Assembly (NCBI GenBank): GCA_045646245.1
Contig: JAZRKJ010000072.1
Location: forward strand, 1-40,378
Direction: 5' to 3'
DNA from: SIG607 sp045646245
GTDB lineage: Bacteria; Bacillota; Clostridia; Oscillospirales; Acutalibacteraceae
DNA length: 40,378 nucleotides
Shown here: positions 1 through 8,071 of the stretch, one piece after another
How positions within the stretch are numbered: position 1 is the stretch's first letter
Layout: the number at the start of each line of letters is the position of its first letter
Notes under the pieces: model-generated
Databases searched by the model: none
Seen by the model: only the letters and a program-made list of their open reading frames with translations
Told to the model about the DNA's origin: nothing
Translations under genes and position numbers: made by a program

Positions 1-2
1 AC

Positions 3-266
3 AAAGAAATATTTGCAACAGCATTATTGCATAATAAAACCTTAGGATTAGAAGATGTATATACGCTAATGTTTAAAAACATATTCAATCCTATTTTGGA
101 TAGATTTCATTACCCACCAAATGATAGACAGTATGTGATGATGTATTATCTTAATGGTATCAATGCAATCGTTAGTGAATGGTTGAAAAATGGTTGTGAC
201 AAACCTATTAAAGAAATTTCGGAAATAATAGCGGTTTGTATTTACGGACTTAAAAGAGAACAGTAA
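3..266 (+). CDS. TetR/AcrR-family regulator, C-terminal part (5' truncated by window)
   Basis: The reading frame is open from base 3, so the gene begins before the window; the first internal start codon (TTG at 27) is not the true start. The visible ~87 residues are all-helical and end with a WLKNGC...EISEII segment, which is typical of the ligand-binding C-terminal domain of small Clostridial TetR/AcrR-type regulators. The DNA-binding N-terminal domain lies outside the window, so the assignment rests on the C-terminal pattern only. It would be a transcriptional repressor, but the target cannot be seen. The stretch is clearly more AT-rich than most of the window. Confidence 0.6.
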   Translation, partial: KEIFATALLHNKTLGLEDVYTLMFKNIFNPILDRFHYPPNDRQYVMMYYLNGINAIVSEWLKNGCDKPIKEISEIIAVCIYGLKREQ

Positions 267-369
267 ATATAAATTTATCAAACTGATACTATTTTGAAAA
301 ACAATTAAAAATCGTTAATTTAAGCCCTTTTTTCAAAAAAAGCGGCATCTAAATAGTTGATAACAGCCA

Positions 370-488
370 AACAAGGACTTGCTTAAAGCAAGTCCTTGTT
401 TGTTTCCGCAAAGCGGATACAAAACGGAGTTGTCTTAAGACAAACAGTGTTTCACCTCGCGGTGTAAACAATGTGATGCTTCGCATTG
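370..488. repeat. Array of short hairpins in a gene-free stretch (267-598)
   Basis: Between the TetR tail and the first lipoprotein there is no gene. From 370 several inverted repeats follow in close order: a 15-bp stem 370-384/386-400, TCCGC-AAA-GCGGA at 405-417, TTGTC..GACAA at 430-443, CACC-TCGC-GGTG at 453-464 flanked by TTT/AAA, and CAATG..CATTG at 469-488 with an inner ATGC-TTC-GCAT. The first could end transcription of the TetR gene, but its T-tract is weak. The style matches the larger element at 10221-10594. The rest of the stretch holds only a promoter (486-514) and leader. Confidence 0.6.
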
Positions 489-514
489 ATTTTAGCGTCA
501 TCTTATGTTATAAT
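486..514 (+). promoter_or_regulatory. Sigma-A-type promoter for the lipoprotein at 599
   Basis: TTGATT at 486-491 and TATAAT at 509-514 are separated by exactly 17 bases. The -35 box overlaps the last hairpin of the upstream array. Confidence 0.65.
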
Positions 515-598
515 AATTATAGAATGTGGAAGCGCTTTCAAGCGTTTCGACAAACAACAATCATTATAATAATTATAACAGAAAAGGTTGGTGTTCTT

Positions 599-1063
599 AT
601 GAAAAAATTTATATGTATTTGTTTGGTTTTTGTAATTATTTTTTCATTGTCCGCTTGTTCACGAATGCCTTTTAACGGTGATATACAATTTCACGATATT
701 TCACTTAAAATACCCGAGAGATTTATCAGGGATTCTACCCAAAGCAACAATGATTTGTGGATTTTTGAGCACGGAAATTATTCCGAATACATAATACTCT
801 CACGAAAAGACGTTACGGGCGAGGTGCAAACTGCCCTTGACGATTACGTAGAGTATATGAAAGGCAACGGCGCCCAAAGCGAGATAACCACATTTTTAGA
901 CAATAGCGCAGTTCTTTCAACCTATTCTAATGACGGTAAATATTGCCAGGAAATTTTGTTCCCTTACAATAATTCCTTTTACGCCATAGCATTACGTGGC
1001 GGAACACAAGACGGTTTCAAAGAAATCACCGATACCATAAAGCTAATTGAAATTTCCGCATAA
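599..1063 (+). CDS. Small lipoprotein, PsbP/Mog1-like fold suspected
   Basis: A 154-residue secreted lipoprotein. Residues 1-20 form a signal peptide (MKK, hydrophobic run, then LSAC lipobox), so the mature protein should be lipid-anchored at Cys20 on the outer face of the membrane. The start at 599 is chosen because the signal peptide begins there and the longer frame back to 473 would run through the promoter. The mature part alternates short strands and helices with no recognised catalytic residues. It resembles the lipoprotein at 7482-7988 in length and layout (an N-terminal strand motif, a central YxxYM/YADLV helix and a final helix), so the two may be distant paralogues. Function unknown. 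Confidence 0.7.
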   Translation: MKKFICICLVFVIIFSLSACSRMPFNGDIQFHDISLKIPERFIRDSTQSNNDLWIFEHGNYSEYIILSRKDVTGEVQTALDDYVEYMKGNGAQSEITTFLDNSAVLSTYSNDGKYCQEILFPYNNSFYAIALRGGTQDGFKEITDTIKLIEISA

Positions 1064-1071
1064 CATACTCT

Positions 1072-1101
1072 AAATCGACTTGTGAAAACAAGTCGATTTT
1101 A
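1072..1101 (+). terminator. Rho-independent terminator
   Basis: An 11-bp perfect stem (1072-1082 with 1089-1099) around a 6-base loop ends in a short T run, 9 bases after the lipoprotein stop codon. Confidence 0.75.
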
Positions 1102-1168
1102 TCCGTTTGGAATGTAAAATAAAATTAAAGGCTGTGACACCGTAAAAAAAGTACGCTTTATATACGCT

Positions 1169-1531
1169 TTGGCTTTTTTTGTTTTACTTTTAACAGAAGT
1201 CGCTATTGCTCTTTTTGTTCACGACGGGTTTATCCGTCCGTATATGGGGGACGTGCTGGTAACCGTACTTATCTGTTGCTTTATAAGAATATTTATTCCA
1301 AAGGGCGTTCCCTTTTTACCCCTGTTTGTTTTTCTTTTTGCAACGCTTGTGGAAACGGCGCAGTACTTCGACATAGTTAAACTGCTGGGGCTTGAGAATA
1401 ACGTTTTTCTTTCTGTGCTGATCGGACGGTCGTTTTCGTTTTTAGATATTCTTTGCTACGGCGCAGGTTGCCTTGCCTTTTGGCTTACAGAAAAAACAAT
1501 TAAAAAAATCGGGATATCCAAAGCCCTGTAA
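1169..1531 (+). CDS. DUF2809-family membrane protein, start codon apparently lost
   Basis: About 120 residues with four hydrophobic segments and the HDGFIRPYMGD...GR.FSFLDILCY pattern of DUF2809 small integral membrane proteins of unknown function. The only usable start in the track of this frame is a TTG at 1169, which would cut off the beginning of the first membrane segment. The coding-like sequence continues upstream as KKVRFIYAL, preceded by GTA at 1142 where a start codon is expected, about 10 bases after an AAAGG ribosome binding site at 1127-1131. A GTG-to-GTA change would explain this. The gene may therefore be poorly translated or non-functional. Confidence 0.6.
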   Translation: MAFFVLLLTEVAIALFVHDGFIRPYMGDVLVTVLICCFIRIFIPKGVPFLPLFVFLFATLVETAQYFDIVKLLGLENNVFLSVLIGRSFSFLDILCYGAGCLAFWLTEKTIKKIGISKAL

Positions 1532-1643
1532 AAGTTGCCACCCGCTTTACCATAAGCAAACACGAATAATCCGAACCTGATTTTAAAGGGCGGATTTTCG
1601 TCTTTGCATTGTTAAAATACTCGCAAATAATACGGAGACAATT

Positions 1644-2972
1644 ATGAAAATACAGTTATCAGAACATTTTACATACAAAAAAATAATACGTTTTACTATT
1701 CCTTCTGTTGCTATGATGATTTTTACTTCAATTTACGGAGTAATAGACGGTCTTTTTGTTTCCAATTTCGTGGGTAAAACGCCCTTTGCCGCAGTAAACT
1801 TTATAATGCCGTTTATTATGATTCTCGGTGCTTTCGGTTTTATGTTCGGCACGGGCGGCAGCGCGCTTGTTTCCAAAACAATGGGCGAAGGCAATATAAA
1901 AAAAGCCAACTCACTTTTTTCTATGATTACCGTAATCTCTTTTATAGTTGGCGTTTTTATAGCAATTTTCGGAATAATTTTTATTCGTCCTATTGCCGCA
2001 AAGTTGGGTGCCGAGGGGGAAATGCTCCACTACTGTATAATTTACGGACGCATAATTCTTGCCGCCATTCCGTTTTTTATGCTTCAAATGGAATTTCAAA
2101 GCTTCTTTATTACCGCTGAAAAGCCGCAACTCGGACTAATTTCAACGGTTGTTGCGGGGGTCACAAATATAGTGCTTGACGCGCTTTTAGTCGGCTTGAT
2201 TCCTTTGGGAGTAGTCGGCGCCGCGGTTGCTACGGCGTTGAGTCAGGTTGTCGGCGGTGTTATTCCCATAATTTACTTTTCACGCAAAAACACCAGTCTT
2301 TTACGCTTTACAAAATATTCTTTCGATATAAAAGCGCTTTTTAAAACCTGCGGGAACGGTTCTTCGGAGCTTATGAGCAATATTTCTATGTCGTTTGTTG
2401 GTATGCTTTATAACGTTCAGCTTATGAAATATGCGGGTGAAGACGGCGTTGCGGCATACGGCGTAATGATGTACGTTAGTTTTATTTTTATAAGCGTATT
2501 TGTAGGCTATTCAATAGGTACTGCCCCTGTTATCGGTTTTCATTACGGCGCCGGTAACCACAGCGAACTCAAAAGTTTACTCAAAAAAAGCCTTGTTATT
2601 ATAGGTGTACTTTCTTTAGGTATGCTTGCTTTGGGAGAAATTTTAGCAAAGCCGCTGTCACTTATTTTCGTAAGCTACGATGCCGAACTTTTAAAGCTTA
2701 CCGTACGCGGATTTGTGATTTTTTCCTTTTCATTCCTTTTTGCGGGAATCGCAATATTCGGCTCAGGCTTTTTTACCGCCCTTAATAACGGACTTGTTTC
2801 GGCGCTTATTTCTTTCCTTAGAACTCTCCTTTTCCAAACGGTGGCAATTATCACCCTACCTCTTGTTTTCGGTACCGACGGAATCTGGTTTTCTATTATA
2901 GTTGCCGAGCTTATGGCGGCAATACTGACGGCAGTATTTATTGTCGCTCTAAAGAAAAAATACAAATATTAA
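1644..2972 (+). CDS. MATE-family multidrug/Na+ antiporter
   Basis: A 442-residue polytopic protein with about 12 membrane segments in two repeated halves, the standard size for MATE transporters. The first half opens with the typical IPSVAMMIF.SIYGVIDGLFVS...GK..FAAVN pattern and FGTGGSALVSKTMGEG loop; the second half repeats it from about residue 235 (SSELMSNISMSFVGMLYN). It should export cationic compounds or drugs in exchange for Na+ or H+; the substrate cannot be told from sequence. It starts at an ATG 10 bases after ACGGAG. No clear terminator follows; the next gene has its own promoter. Confidence 0.9.
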   Translation: MKIQLSEHFTYKKIIRFTIPSVAMMIFTSIYGVIDGLFVSNFVGKTPFAAVNFIMPFIMILGAFGFMFGTGGSALVSKTMGEGNIKKANSLFSMITVISFIVGVFIAIFGIIFIRPIAAKLGAEGEMLHYCIIYGRIILAAIPFFMLQMEFQSFFITAEKPQLGLISTVVAGVTNIVLDALLVGLIPLGVVGAAVATALSQVVGGVIPIIYFSRKNTSLLRFTKYSFDIKALFKTCGNGSSELMSNISMSFVGMLYNVQLMKYAGEDGVAAYGVMMYVSFIFISVFVGYSIGTAPVIGFHYGAGNHSELKSLLKKSLVIIGVLSLGMLALGEILAKPLSLIFVSYDAELLKLTVRGFVIFSFSFLFAGIAIFGSGFFTALNNGLVSALISFLRTLLFQTVAIITLPLVFGTDGIWFSIIVAELMAAILTAVFIVALKKKYKY

Positions 2973-3010
2973 CAGTGTTTTTTGCAATATTTTTTTGGTT
3001 TTATTTGCAA

Positions 3011-3039
3011 TTGAATAAAGGCTTATATTATAGTATAAT
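3011..3039 (+). promoter_or_regulatory. Sigma-A-type promoter for the CocE-type hydrolase
   Basis: TTGAAT at 3011-3016 and TATAAT at 3034-3039 with a 17-base spacer, followed by a ribosome binding site AAGGCGGTG near 3048 and ATG at 3064. Confidence 0.7.
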
Positions 3040-3063
3040 TCACTTGCAAGGCGGTGTTTTATT

Positions 3064-4632
3064 ATGAATAATTATCATTGTTACTTTGAATACTTAAAGG
3101 CTGACGGAGCCGAGCTTTTTACCGTTATTTGTGTTCCCGACAAAAAGGGAAAATTCCCTACAATCATTTACCGTACCCCCTACGTTGACAACGAAAGAGA
3201 TTTAAGCGAAGAAGAAATTGTTGAAAGCTGGCTTAAAGACCATAAAGGATGGCTTGACAGCGGTTACGTTTCGGTTTATCAGCATTGCAGAGGAACAGGA
3301 AAAAGCACCGGTGACTGTATTCCTTACGTTAACGAGCGTAAGGACGGCTTACTTTTACAAAGCTGGATAAGAAAACAACCCTTTTATAACGGCGAAATAT
3401 TTGTTTCGGGCGGTAGCTATACCTCTACCGTTCACTACGCCACCGCTCCCTTTGCTCCCGATATAAAGGGGGCAGTTCTTGCTATTCAGGATTGCAACCG
3501 TTACAGATGTACATTCAGAAACGGAATTTTCAAAAGCGGTTTGCGTATGAATTGGCAAAACGATATGTACAAAAAGAACAGTATTCCCAAAGACAAAAAG
3601 CCCTTTAACCTTGATTGGTGCCGCACTCTTCCATTTGCGGGAATAAGTGAAAAAATGTTTGGGGAAAGGAACGAATCCTTTGAAGAATTACTTCTTCATC
3701 CAGACAAAAATGACACGTTCTGGCAAAACGGCGAATTTGCAGGGGCTTACTCGTCGGAATTTACAAAAACCGTAGATATACCCGTTCTTTTCGTAACCGG
3801 ACTTTACGATTTTTACATTGGCGGCGTATTTGAAATGTGGAAAGAATTAAAGCCGGAAATAAGAGCAAAATCCGCCGTTATTATCCACCCCTACGCCCAC
3901 CGCATAGCAGGAAAAGATATGCCAATAGAATTCCCTGACGGTGCTCTTAACGAGCATTTTGCAGGTCATATTGGGCAGTGGTTTAAGTACTGCCGAGGTT
4001 TAGGTGAGCCTCCCGTAGAAACCGGTAAAATAACCTATTATAAAATGTTCGGCGGCTGGGCAACCGACGATTTTTCTACGCCTGCAAACAGTATGACCTT
4101 TACTTTGGGTACTGAAACAAAAACCTACCTTTATAACCCCTTCGCACCCGCCTCCTTTAAAGGCGGACTGTCCAACGGCTTCGGTACTACCGATTGGCAG
4201 GACAAGCCCAATTCAAGGCAGGATATAATAAGCGTTTACACCGACGAATTTAAAGAGGACACCTTTATAAAGGGCAAAATGAAAGGAAGGCTCAGGGTTA
4301 AAAGCGACTGAGAGGATACCTGCTTTTATATGAGAGTAAGCCTTTGCAAGGAAGAGGGCGATTTAGGACTCAGAGATGACATTACTATGATTTCTAACTT
4401 CTGCCATAACTATAAGCCGAACGACGAAATTGATATTGATTTTTCCTTTGACGAACACGCCTTTATTGTTAAAAAGGGTGAAAAACTCAGAGTGGATATT
4501 TCTTCCTCCTGCTTCCCCACCTTTTTAATTCATACCAATATTAAGGGTAATCAGGCATTGATAGATAAAGCAAAAATTGCCCGTAATACCGTAGATTTAA
4601 GTAAATCTACCATTACACTTTTTGCAGAATAG
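3064..4632 (+). pseudogene. CocE/NonD-family (peptidase S15-like) hydrolase interrupted by in-frame TGA
   Basis: Residues 1-415 carry an alpha/beta hydrolase domain of the CocE/X-Pro dipeptidyl-peptidase type: an oxyanion region YRTPYVD, the QHCRGTGKSTGD segment, a nucleophile elbow GGSYTS (Ser near residue 118), and His in HPYAHR. A TGA at 4309-4311 then stops the frame, yet the same frame continues directly (EDTCFYMRV...) for 106 residues to 4632 as the C-terminal beta-sandwich domain. In relatives this position is, from memory, a Cys (KSDCEDT), so a TGC/TGT-to-TGA change is the simplest reading. TGA acts as a normal stop elsewhere in this window. The truncated product keeps the catalytic domain but lacks most of the sandwich domain. 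Selenocysteine read-through is possible but no strong hairpin follows the codon. Confidence 0.75.
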
Positions 4633-4635
4633 TAC

Positions 4636-4670
4636 AAAACCACGGTAACTCTTTAGTTACCGTGGTTTTC
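4636..4670. terminator. Bidirectional terminator between convergent genes
   Basis: A 15-bp perfect stem (4636-4650 with 4655-4669) with A-tract on the left and T-tract on the right. Its right arm overlaps the last codons and stop of the XRE gene on the other strand. Confidence 0.8.
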
Positions 4671-4896
4671 TTCTAAATTCCTGGGCTTTAATTTTTTGTT
4701 CTGTGCGACATATAAAGTAATCTGCCGACACATTATAAAAATCGCAAAGCTTTATGAGGTCTTCAATTTTCAGTTCTGCTCTTCCTGCTTCTATATGATT
4801 ATACCCCTGTTGAGATTTATTAAGCAGTATGCCCAATTGCGCTTGTGTCAAATCGTTATCCTCACGAAGATTCTTCATTCTTTCTCTATAATCCAT
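4657..4896 (-). CDS. XRE-family HTH repressor
   Basis: A 79-residue single-domain protein: residues 5-60 form a five-helix Cro/C1-type HTH (LREDNDLTQAQLGILL.KSQQGYNHIEAGRAEL...LIKLCDFYNVSADYF). There is no ligand or dimerisation domain, only a short basic tail. It is divergent from the ligase at 5015, with 118 bases between them that hold two perfect palindromes placed over the ligase promoter. The likely role is repression of the ligase gene and perhaps its own. Codon use is AT-rich like the ligase. Confidence 0.85.
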   Translation of the reverse strand: MDYRERMKNLREDNDLTQAQLGILLNKSQQGYNHIEAGRAELKIEDLIKLCDFYNVSADYFICRTEQKIKAQEFRRKPR

Positions 4897-4938
4897 TATC
4901 TCACCCTTTTGTTTTCAACTTGCGATGTTATGTTACCA

Positions 4939-4955
4939 TACTCAATTTTTGAGTA
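4939..4955. promoter_or_regulatory. Operator 1, probable XRE binding site
   Basis: A perfect palindrome TACTCAA-N3-TTGAGTA that ends immediately upstream of the ligase -35 box. Confidence 0.7.
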
Positions 4956-4984
4956 TTGACTTTTACTCAATGTTTGAGTAAAAT
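4956..4984 (+). promoter_or_regulatory. Promoter of the ligase at 5015
   Basis: TTGACT at 4956-4961 and TAAAAT at 4979-4984 with a 17-base spacer. Operator 2 lies in the spacer and touches the -10 box, so binding should block RNA polymerase. Confidence 0.75.
4964..4980. promoter_or_regulatory. Operator 2, probable XRE binding site
   Basis: A second copy of TACTCAA-N3-TTGAGTA. The centres of the two copies are 25 bases apart, somewhat over two helical turns. Confidence 0.7.
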
Positions 4985-5014
4985 ATAACCATATATCCTA
5001 AAGGAGTGTTATAA

Positions 5015-6661
5015 ATGGCAGCTTCATTCAAAAAATATATTCCCCTAAATTTGTCTTTATATGAGTATCTATACAAAGAATCTCAAGATTGTCTCAAAAG
5101 TTCGGCAATATCCTTTTACGGAAAAAATATTTCCTACGAAGAAATGCTTCACAATATCAACGAAACGGTAAGAGCTTTGAGAACCTTTGGAATAAAAAAG
5201 GATGATGTCGTTGCTTCATCGCTCCCCGGAACGCCCGAAGGCATATACCTTATATATGCAATAAATAAAATAGGCGCTGTTTACTGCGCTTTTGACTGTC
5301 GTGCAAAATCCGATGAAATCGAAGAAACAATTAAGACTTTTTCTCCAAAACTATGTTTTGTTCCCGATTTTCAAATAAAAGAATTTAAAAATATAAAAGA
5401 TTGTTACGTAGTTCATCTTAATCCCGGACGTTCAATAAACAAAGCTGCGCAGATTTTTTCACCTTTAGCAGATTTATTCACAGGAAGAAAATACATTCTT
5501 TCCACAAACAAAAAACTAATTTCCTATAATTCTTTCATTAAAGCGGCAATTGACGGACAAGACTGCTTGCCGCAAAGAGCAACCGACGATATATTCGGGT
5601 ATTTCTATACAAGCGGAACCACCTACGGCAGAAAAAGTGTGATATTAACCAACGAAAATATAAACGCAGCAGTTATTCAACAAGCGAACGCAAACCCCTA
5701 TATTGAAAAAGGAAACTCTATTCTTAACATAATGCCTTTATTTACCTGTTACAGCGTAACAGTCGCAGTACATCTGCCGTTAGTTTCAGGGATAAGAGTT
5801 AATTTAATCCCACTTCTTAACACTAAAAAGTTAAAAAAAGTCCTATTAAGAGAAAAGCCAAATTATATTATTACTGTTCCTGCGCATTGGGAATATTTTA
5901 TTAAAGATAATTTTAAGAACTGCGACCTTTCTTTTTTAAAAACGGTAATAATCGGCGGAGACACGATGACATCAAACGAGCAAAATATAATAAATAATAT
6001 ATTTAAGAGTTGCAACTGCAATTGCTCTGTAACGGTAGGCTACGGTTTATCCGAAACTGCTTCCACCGCAACCTCCTGCCTTATTTCTTCTCCCTCAGGG
6101 AGTGTAGGATCCCCACTACATAATACTATGATAAAAATATTTGACAAATACACAAACTCTTTCCTCCCTTCCGATAAAAAAGGCGAAATATGTATTTGCG
6201 GTCCGACAGTTTGTAAAGGTTATTATAATGATCCGGAAATGACTCAACGGCTTTTGAAGGTTCACAGTGACGGTAACGTTTGGTTACATAGCGGAGACTG
6301 TGGATATATAGATAAAACCGGAGCTCTTTTCTTCTGTGAAAGAATTAAAAGAATGTATGTGCGTTTTGACGGAACAAAAATTTCCCCTTATTCCATTGAA
6401 AAAATAATACTATCTTCGCCTCTTGTTAATAAATGTATGGTCATAGGCATCCCTGACAAGGAACATTCACACGGTATGTGCGCAAAAGCCTTTATTGTAC
6501 TTAACAAAAATATTAGTAAGAAAAAAGCGCGTGAACAACTTCAAAATTTTTTCCGTAAGCATATGGATGAACATATGTTGCCTAAAGAAATTGTATTTGT
6601 AGAAAGATTGCCGCACACAAAAAACGGCAAAACGGATTATTTTGCAGTCTCGGAAAAATAA
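5015..6661 (+). CDS. Adenylate-forming acyl/aryl ligase (ANL superfamily)
   Basis: A 548-residue AMP-binding enzyme that should activate a carboxylic acid with ATP and pass it to CoA or a carrier. The P-loop YTSGTTYGRKS (about residues 197-207) keeps SGTT and the Lys but has Tyr and Arg where Gly and Pro are usual. Later motifs are VGYGLSETAS (~345), HSGDCGYID (~427) and the catalytic Lys in NGKTDY (~540). The ATG at 5015 follows AAAGGAG. It stands alone with a dedicated XRE repressor, so it looks like an inducible unit rather than part of a pathway operon. Many Lys/Asn/Ile AT-rich codons set it and the XRE gene apart from neighbours, which suggests acquisition. Substrate unknown. Confidence 0.85.
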   Translation: MAASFKKYIPLNLSLYEYLYKESQDCLKSSAISFYGKNISYEEMLHNINETVRALRTFGIKKDDVVASSLPGTPEGIYLIYAINKIGAVYCAFDCRAKSDEIEETIKTFSPKLCFVPDFQIKEFKNIKDCYVVHLNPGRSINKAAQIFSPLADLFTGRKYILSTNKKLISYNSFIKAAIDGQDCLPQRATDDIFGYFYTSGTTYGRKSVILTNENINAAVIQQANANPYIEKGNSILNIMPLFTCYSVTVAVHLPLVSGIRVNLIPLLNTKKLKKVLLREKPNYIITVPAHWEYFIKDNFKNCDLSFLKTVIIGGDTMTSNEQNIINNIFKSCNCNCSVTVGYGLSETASTATSCLISSPSGSVGSPLHNTMIKIFDKYTNSFLPSDKKGEICICGPTVCKGYYNDPEMTQRLLKVHSDGNVWLHSGDCGYIDKTGALFFCERIKRMYVRFDGTKISPYSIEKIILSSPLVNKCMVIGIPDKEHSHGMCAKAFIVLNKNISKKKAREQLQNFFRKHMDEHMLPKEIVFVERLPHTKNGKTDYFAVSEK

Positions 6662-6664
6662 CCC

Positions 6665-6693
6665 TTGCCTTAAAAATAATCGTGTGATAAAAT
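6665..6693 (+). promoter_or_regulatory. Promoter upstream of the MBL-fold gene
   Basis: TTGCCT at 6665-6670 and TAAAAT at 6688-6693 with a 17-base spacer; TAGGAGG ribosome binding site and ATG at 6722 follow. Confidence 0.55.
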
Positions 6694-6721
6694 ATGGGTA
6701 TAGTTTTAGGAGGAAATGTTT

Positions 6722-7458
6722 ATGCGTATAGTATTTTTAGGCACCAGCCACGGTGCTCCCGAGGTGGGCAGAAAATGCTCCTGTATTATGGTGGAAACAG
6801 GTAAAAACCGTTATCTTATTGATATAGGTATTGCCCGATTCCCGATTTAAAAAAACGTAACATACCCGTAGAATCCATAAAAAAGGTTTTCGTAACCCAT
6901 ATGCACGCAGACCACGTAAGCGGAATTATCCCCTTTATAGGAAGCTGCAGCTGTTGGTGGTTCAGGTTTTCTAACCCTGAATTTTATCTTCCTATGGATA
7001 TTGAAAAATTCAAAAGCGGTATGAACCCTTGGTTTGAAATGTTAGGTTCTAAAATAAGAGATTTTGCTTTTCATCGCGTAAATGACGGAGTAATCTGCGA
7101 CGACGGAACAATAAAGCTTACCGCCTACAGAACAAAGCATTGCGAAGAGTCTTACGCTTACCTTTTGGAAGCAGAAGGAAAACGAGTATTTTTCAGCGGT
7201 GATTTATGCCCCGACGGCCCCGATAAGGACTTCCCTCTTCAGGTTTTAGATGCTCCTCTTGACCTTGCAATTTGTGAAAGCGCGCACTTTGACGCCACCG
7301 CTTATCTTCCCCTTTTTGAAGGCAAAAAAGAAAACATAAAACAGCTCTTTATTACCCATTATACCGAACAAAGAGTTCCCTTTATTCACAGCCTTATGAA
7401 AGAACTTAAAGGCGTTCCTGTTGAAATTGCCCGCGACGGTATGGAATTTCACTTATAA
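6722..7458 (+). pseudogene. Metallo-beta-lactamase-fold hydrolase with one-base frameshift
   Basis: The gene starts at ATG 6722 after TAGGAGG with MRIVFLGTSHGAPEVGRKCSC, the usual N terminus of this family. The frame ends at TAA 6848-6850, while the remainder is read one frame over and contains the metal site THMHADH (around 6896-6916), a SGDL segment and a final ITHYTE. Adding one C to the CCC run at 6834-6836 restores a continuous 245-residue protein reading ...IDIGIAPIPDLKKRN..., as expected for the family. Either the gene has just decayed or the base was lost in sequencing or assembly. If intact it would be a Zn- or Mn-dependent phosphodiesterase/hydrolase; substrate unknown. Confidence 0.8.
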
Positions 7459-7481
7459 TTTAAAAGTACGAGGTTTTTAAA

Positions 7482-7988
7482 ATGAAAAAATTATTAGCGT
7501 TCATTTTGGTTTTTGTTATGATTTTTTCCTTTGCCGGTTGCAACGTAACCGACGGCAAGGATAAAATATTTTCTTACGACGAAATGTCCATAACCCTTAA
7601 CGAAGGCTTTGTCGAAAGCGAAATGGAAGGTTATAACGTTTGCTACGATTCAAAAGATATTGCCGTTTTTGTTTTGAAAGAAGAATTTTCTCTTATGGTT
7701 GGTTTTGAAGACTATACGTTGGACCAATATGCCGACCTTGTGCTTCAGGCAAATAAGGAAAGAAACCCCCAAACCGTAAAAATTGACGGGCTTGGAAACT
7801 GTATTAAGTACACGTTTTATAACGAGGAATTAAAGCAGGATTATACCTACCTTGCCGCGCTTTACAAATCAGATTCCGCTTTTTGGATGGTACAGTTCAC
7901 CTGCAAAACCGAAAAGTACGAAGAATTCGAGCCGTATTTTATTGAAAGGGCAAAAACCGTAACCTTTAATACACTTACAGCAGAATAA
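7482..7988 (+). CDS. Small lipoprotein
   Basis: A 168-residue protein with a signal peptide and FAGC lipobox (Cys20). The mature part has an N-terminal YDEMSITLNEGF strand motif, a YADLVLQANKE helix and a C-terminal helix (EEFEPYFIERAKTV), an arrangement shared with the lipoprotein at 599. It begins 23 bases after the MBL-fold gene with its own AGGTTTTT-type leader and may be co-transcribed with it. It is closed by a strong terminator. No enzyme motif is visible; function unknown. Confidence 0.75.
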   Translation: MKKLLAFILVFVMIFSFAGCNVTDGKDKIFSYDEMSITLNEGFVESEMEGYNVCYDSKDIAVFVLKEEFSLMVGFEDYTLDQYADLVLQANKERNPQTVKIDGLGNCIKYTFYNEELKQDYTYLAALYKSDSAFWMVQFTCKTEKYEEFEPYFIERAKTVTFNTLTAE

Positions 7989-8017
7989 AAAATAAGGGCG
8001 AAAGCCCTTATTTTTTT
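7987..8017 (+). terminator. Rho-independent terminator
   Basis: AATAAGGGC-GAAA-GCCCTTATT hairpin with a GNRA-type loop and a seven-T run directly after the lipoprotein stop. Confidence 0.9.
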
Positions 8018-8024
8018 ACTATAT

Positions 8025-8053
8025 TTGACTTTTTTCGCCTTATTGTGTATATT
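8025..8053 (+). promoter_or_regulatory. Promoter of the lipoprotein at 8072
   Basis: TTGACT at 8025-8030 and TATATT at 8048-8053, spacer 17 bases. It shows that the coding start must be the ATG at 8072 and not the upstream in-frame ATG at 8045. Confidence 0.75.
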
Positions 8054-8071
8054 ATCTTTGAGGTGAAAGTT

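Noticed and set aside
473..598. N-terminal extension of the first lipoprotein frame
   Set aside because: It covers a hairpin and the TTGATT/TATAAT promoter, and a proper signal peptide starts at 599.
1604..1631. Promoter-like TTGCAT...AATAAT before the MATE gene
   Set aside because: The start of transcription would fall at or inside the ribosome binding site, too near the ATG at 1644.
4309..4345. Selenocysteine insertion at the TGA in the CocE-type gene
   Set aside because: Only a weak GCTT/AAGC stem is visible after the codon, and no sel genes are in the window; kept only as an alternative.
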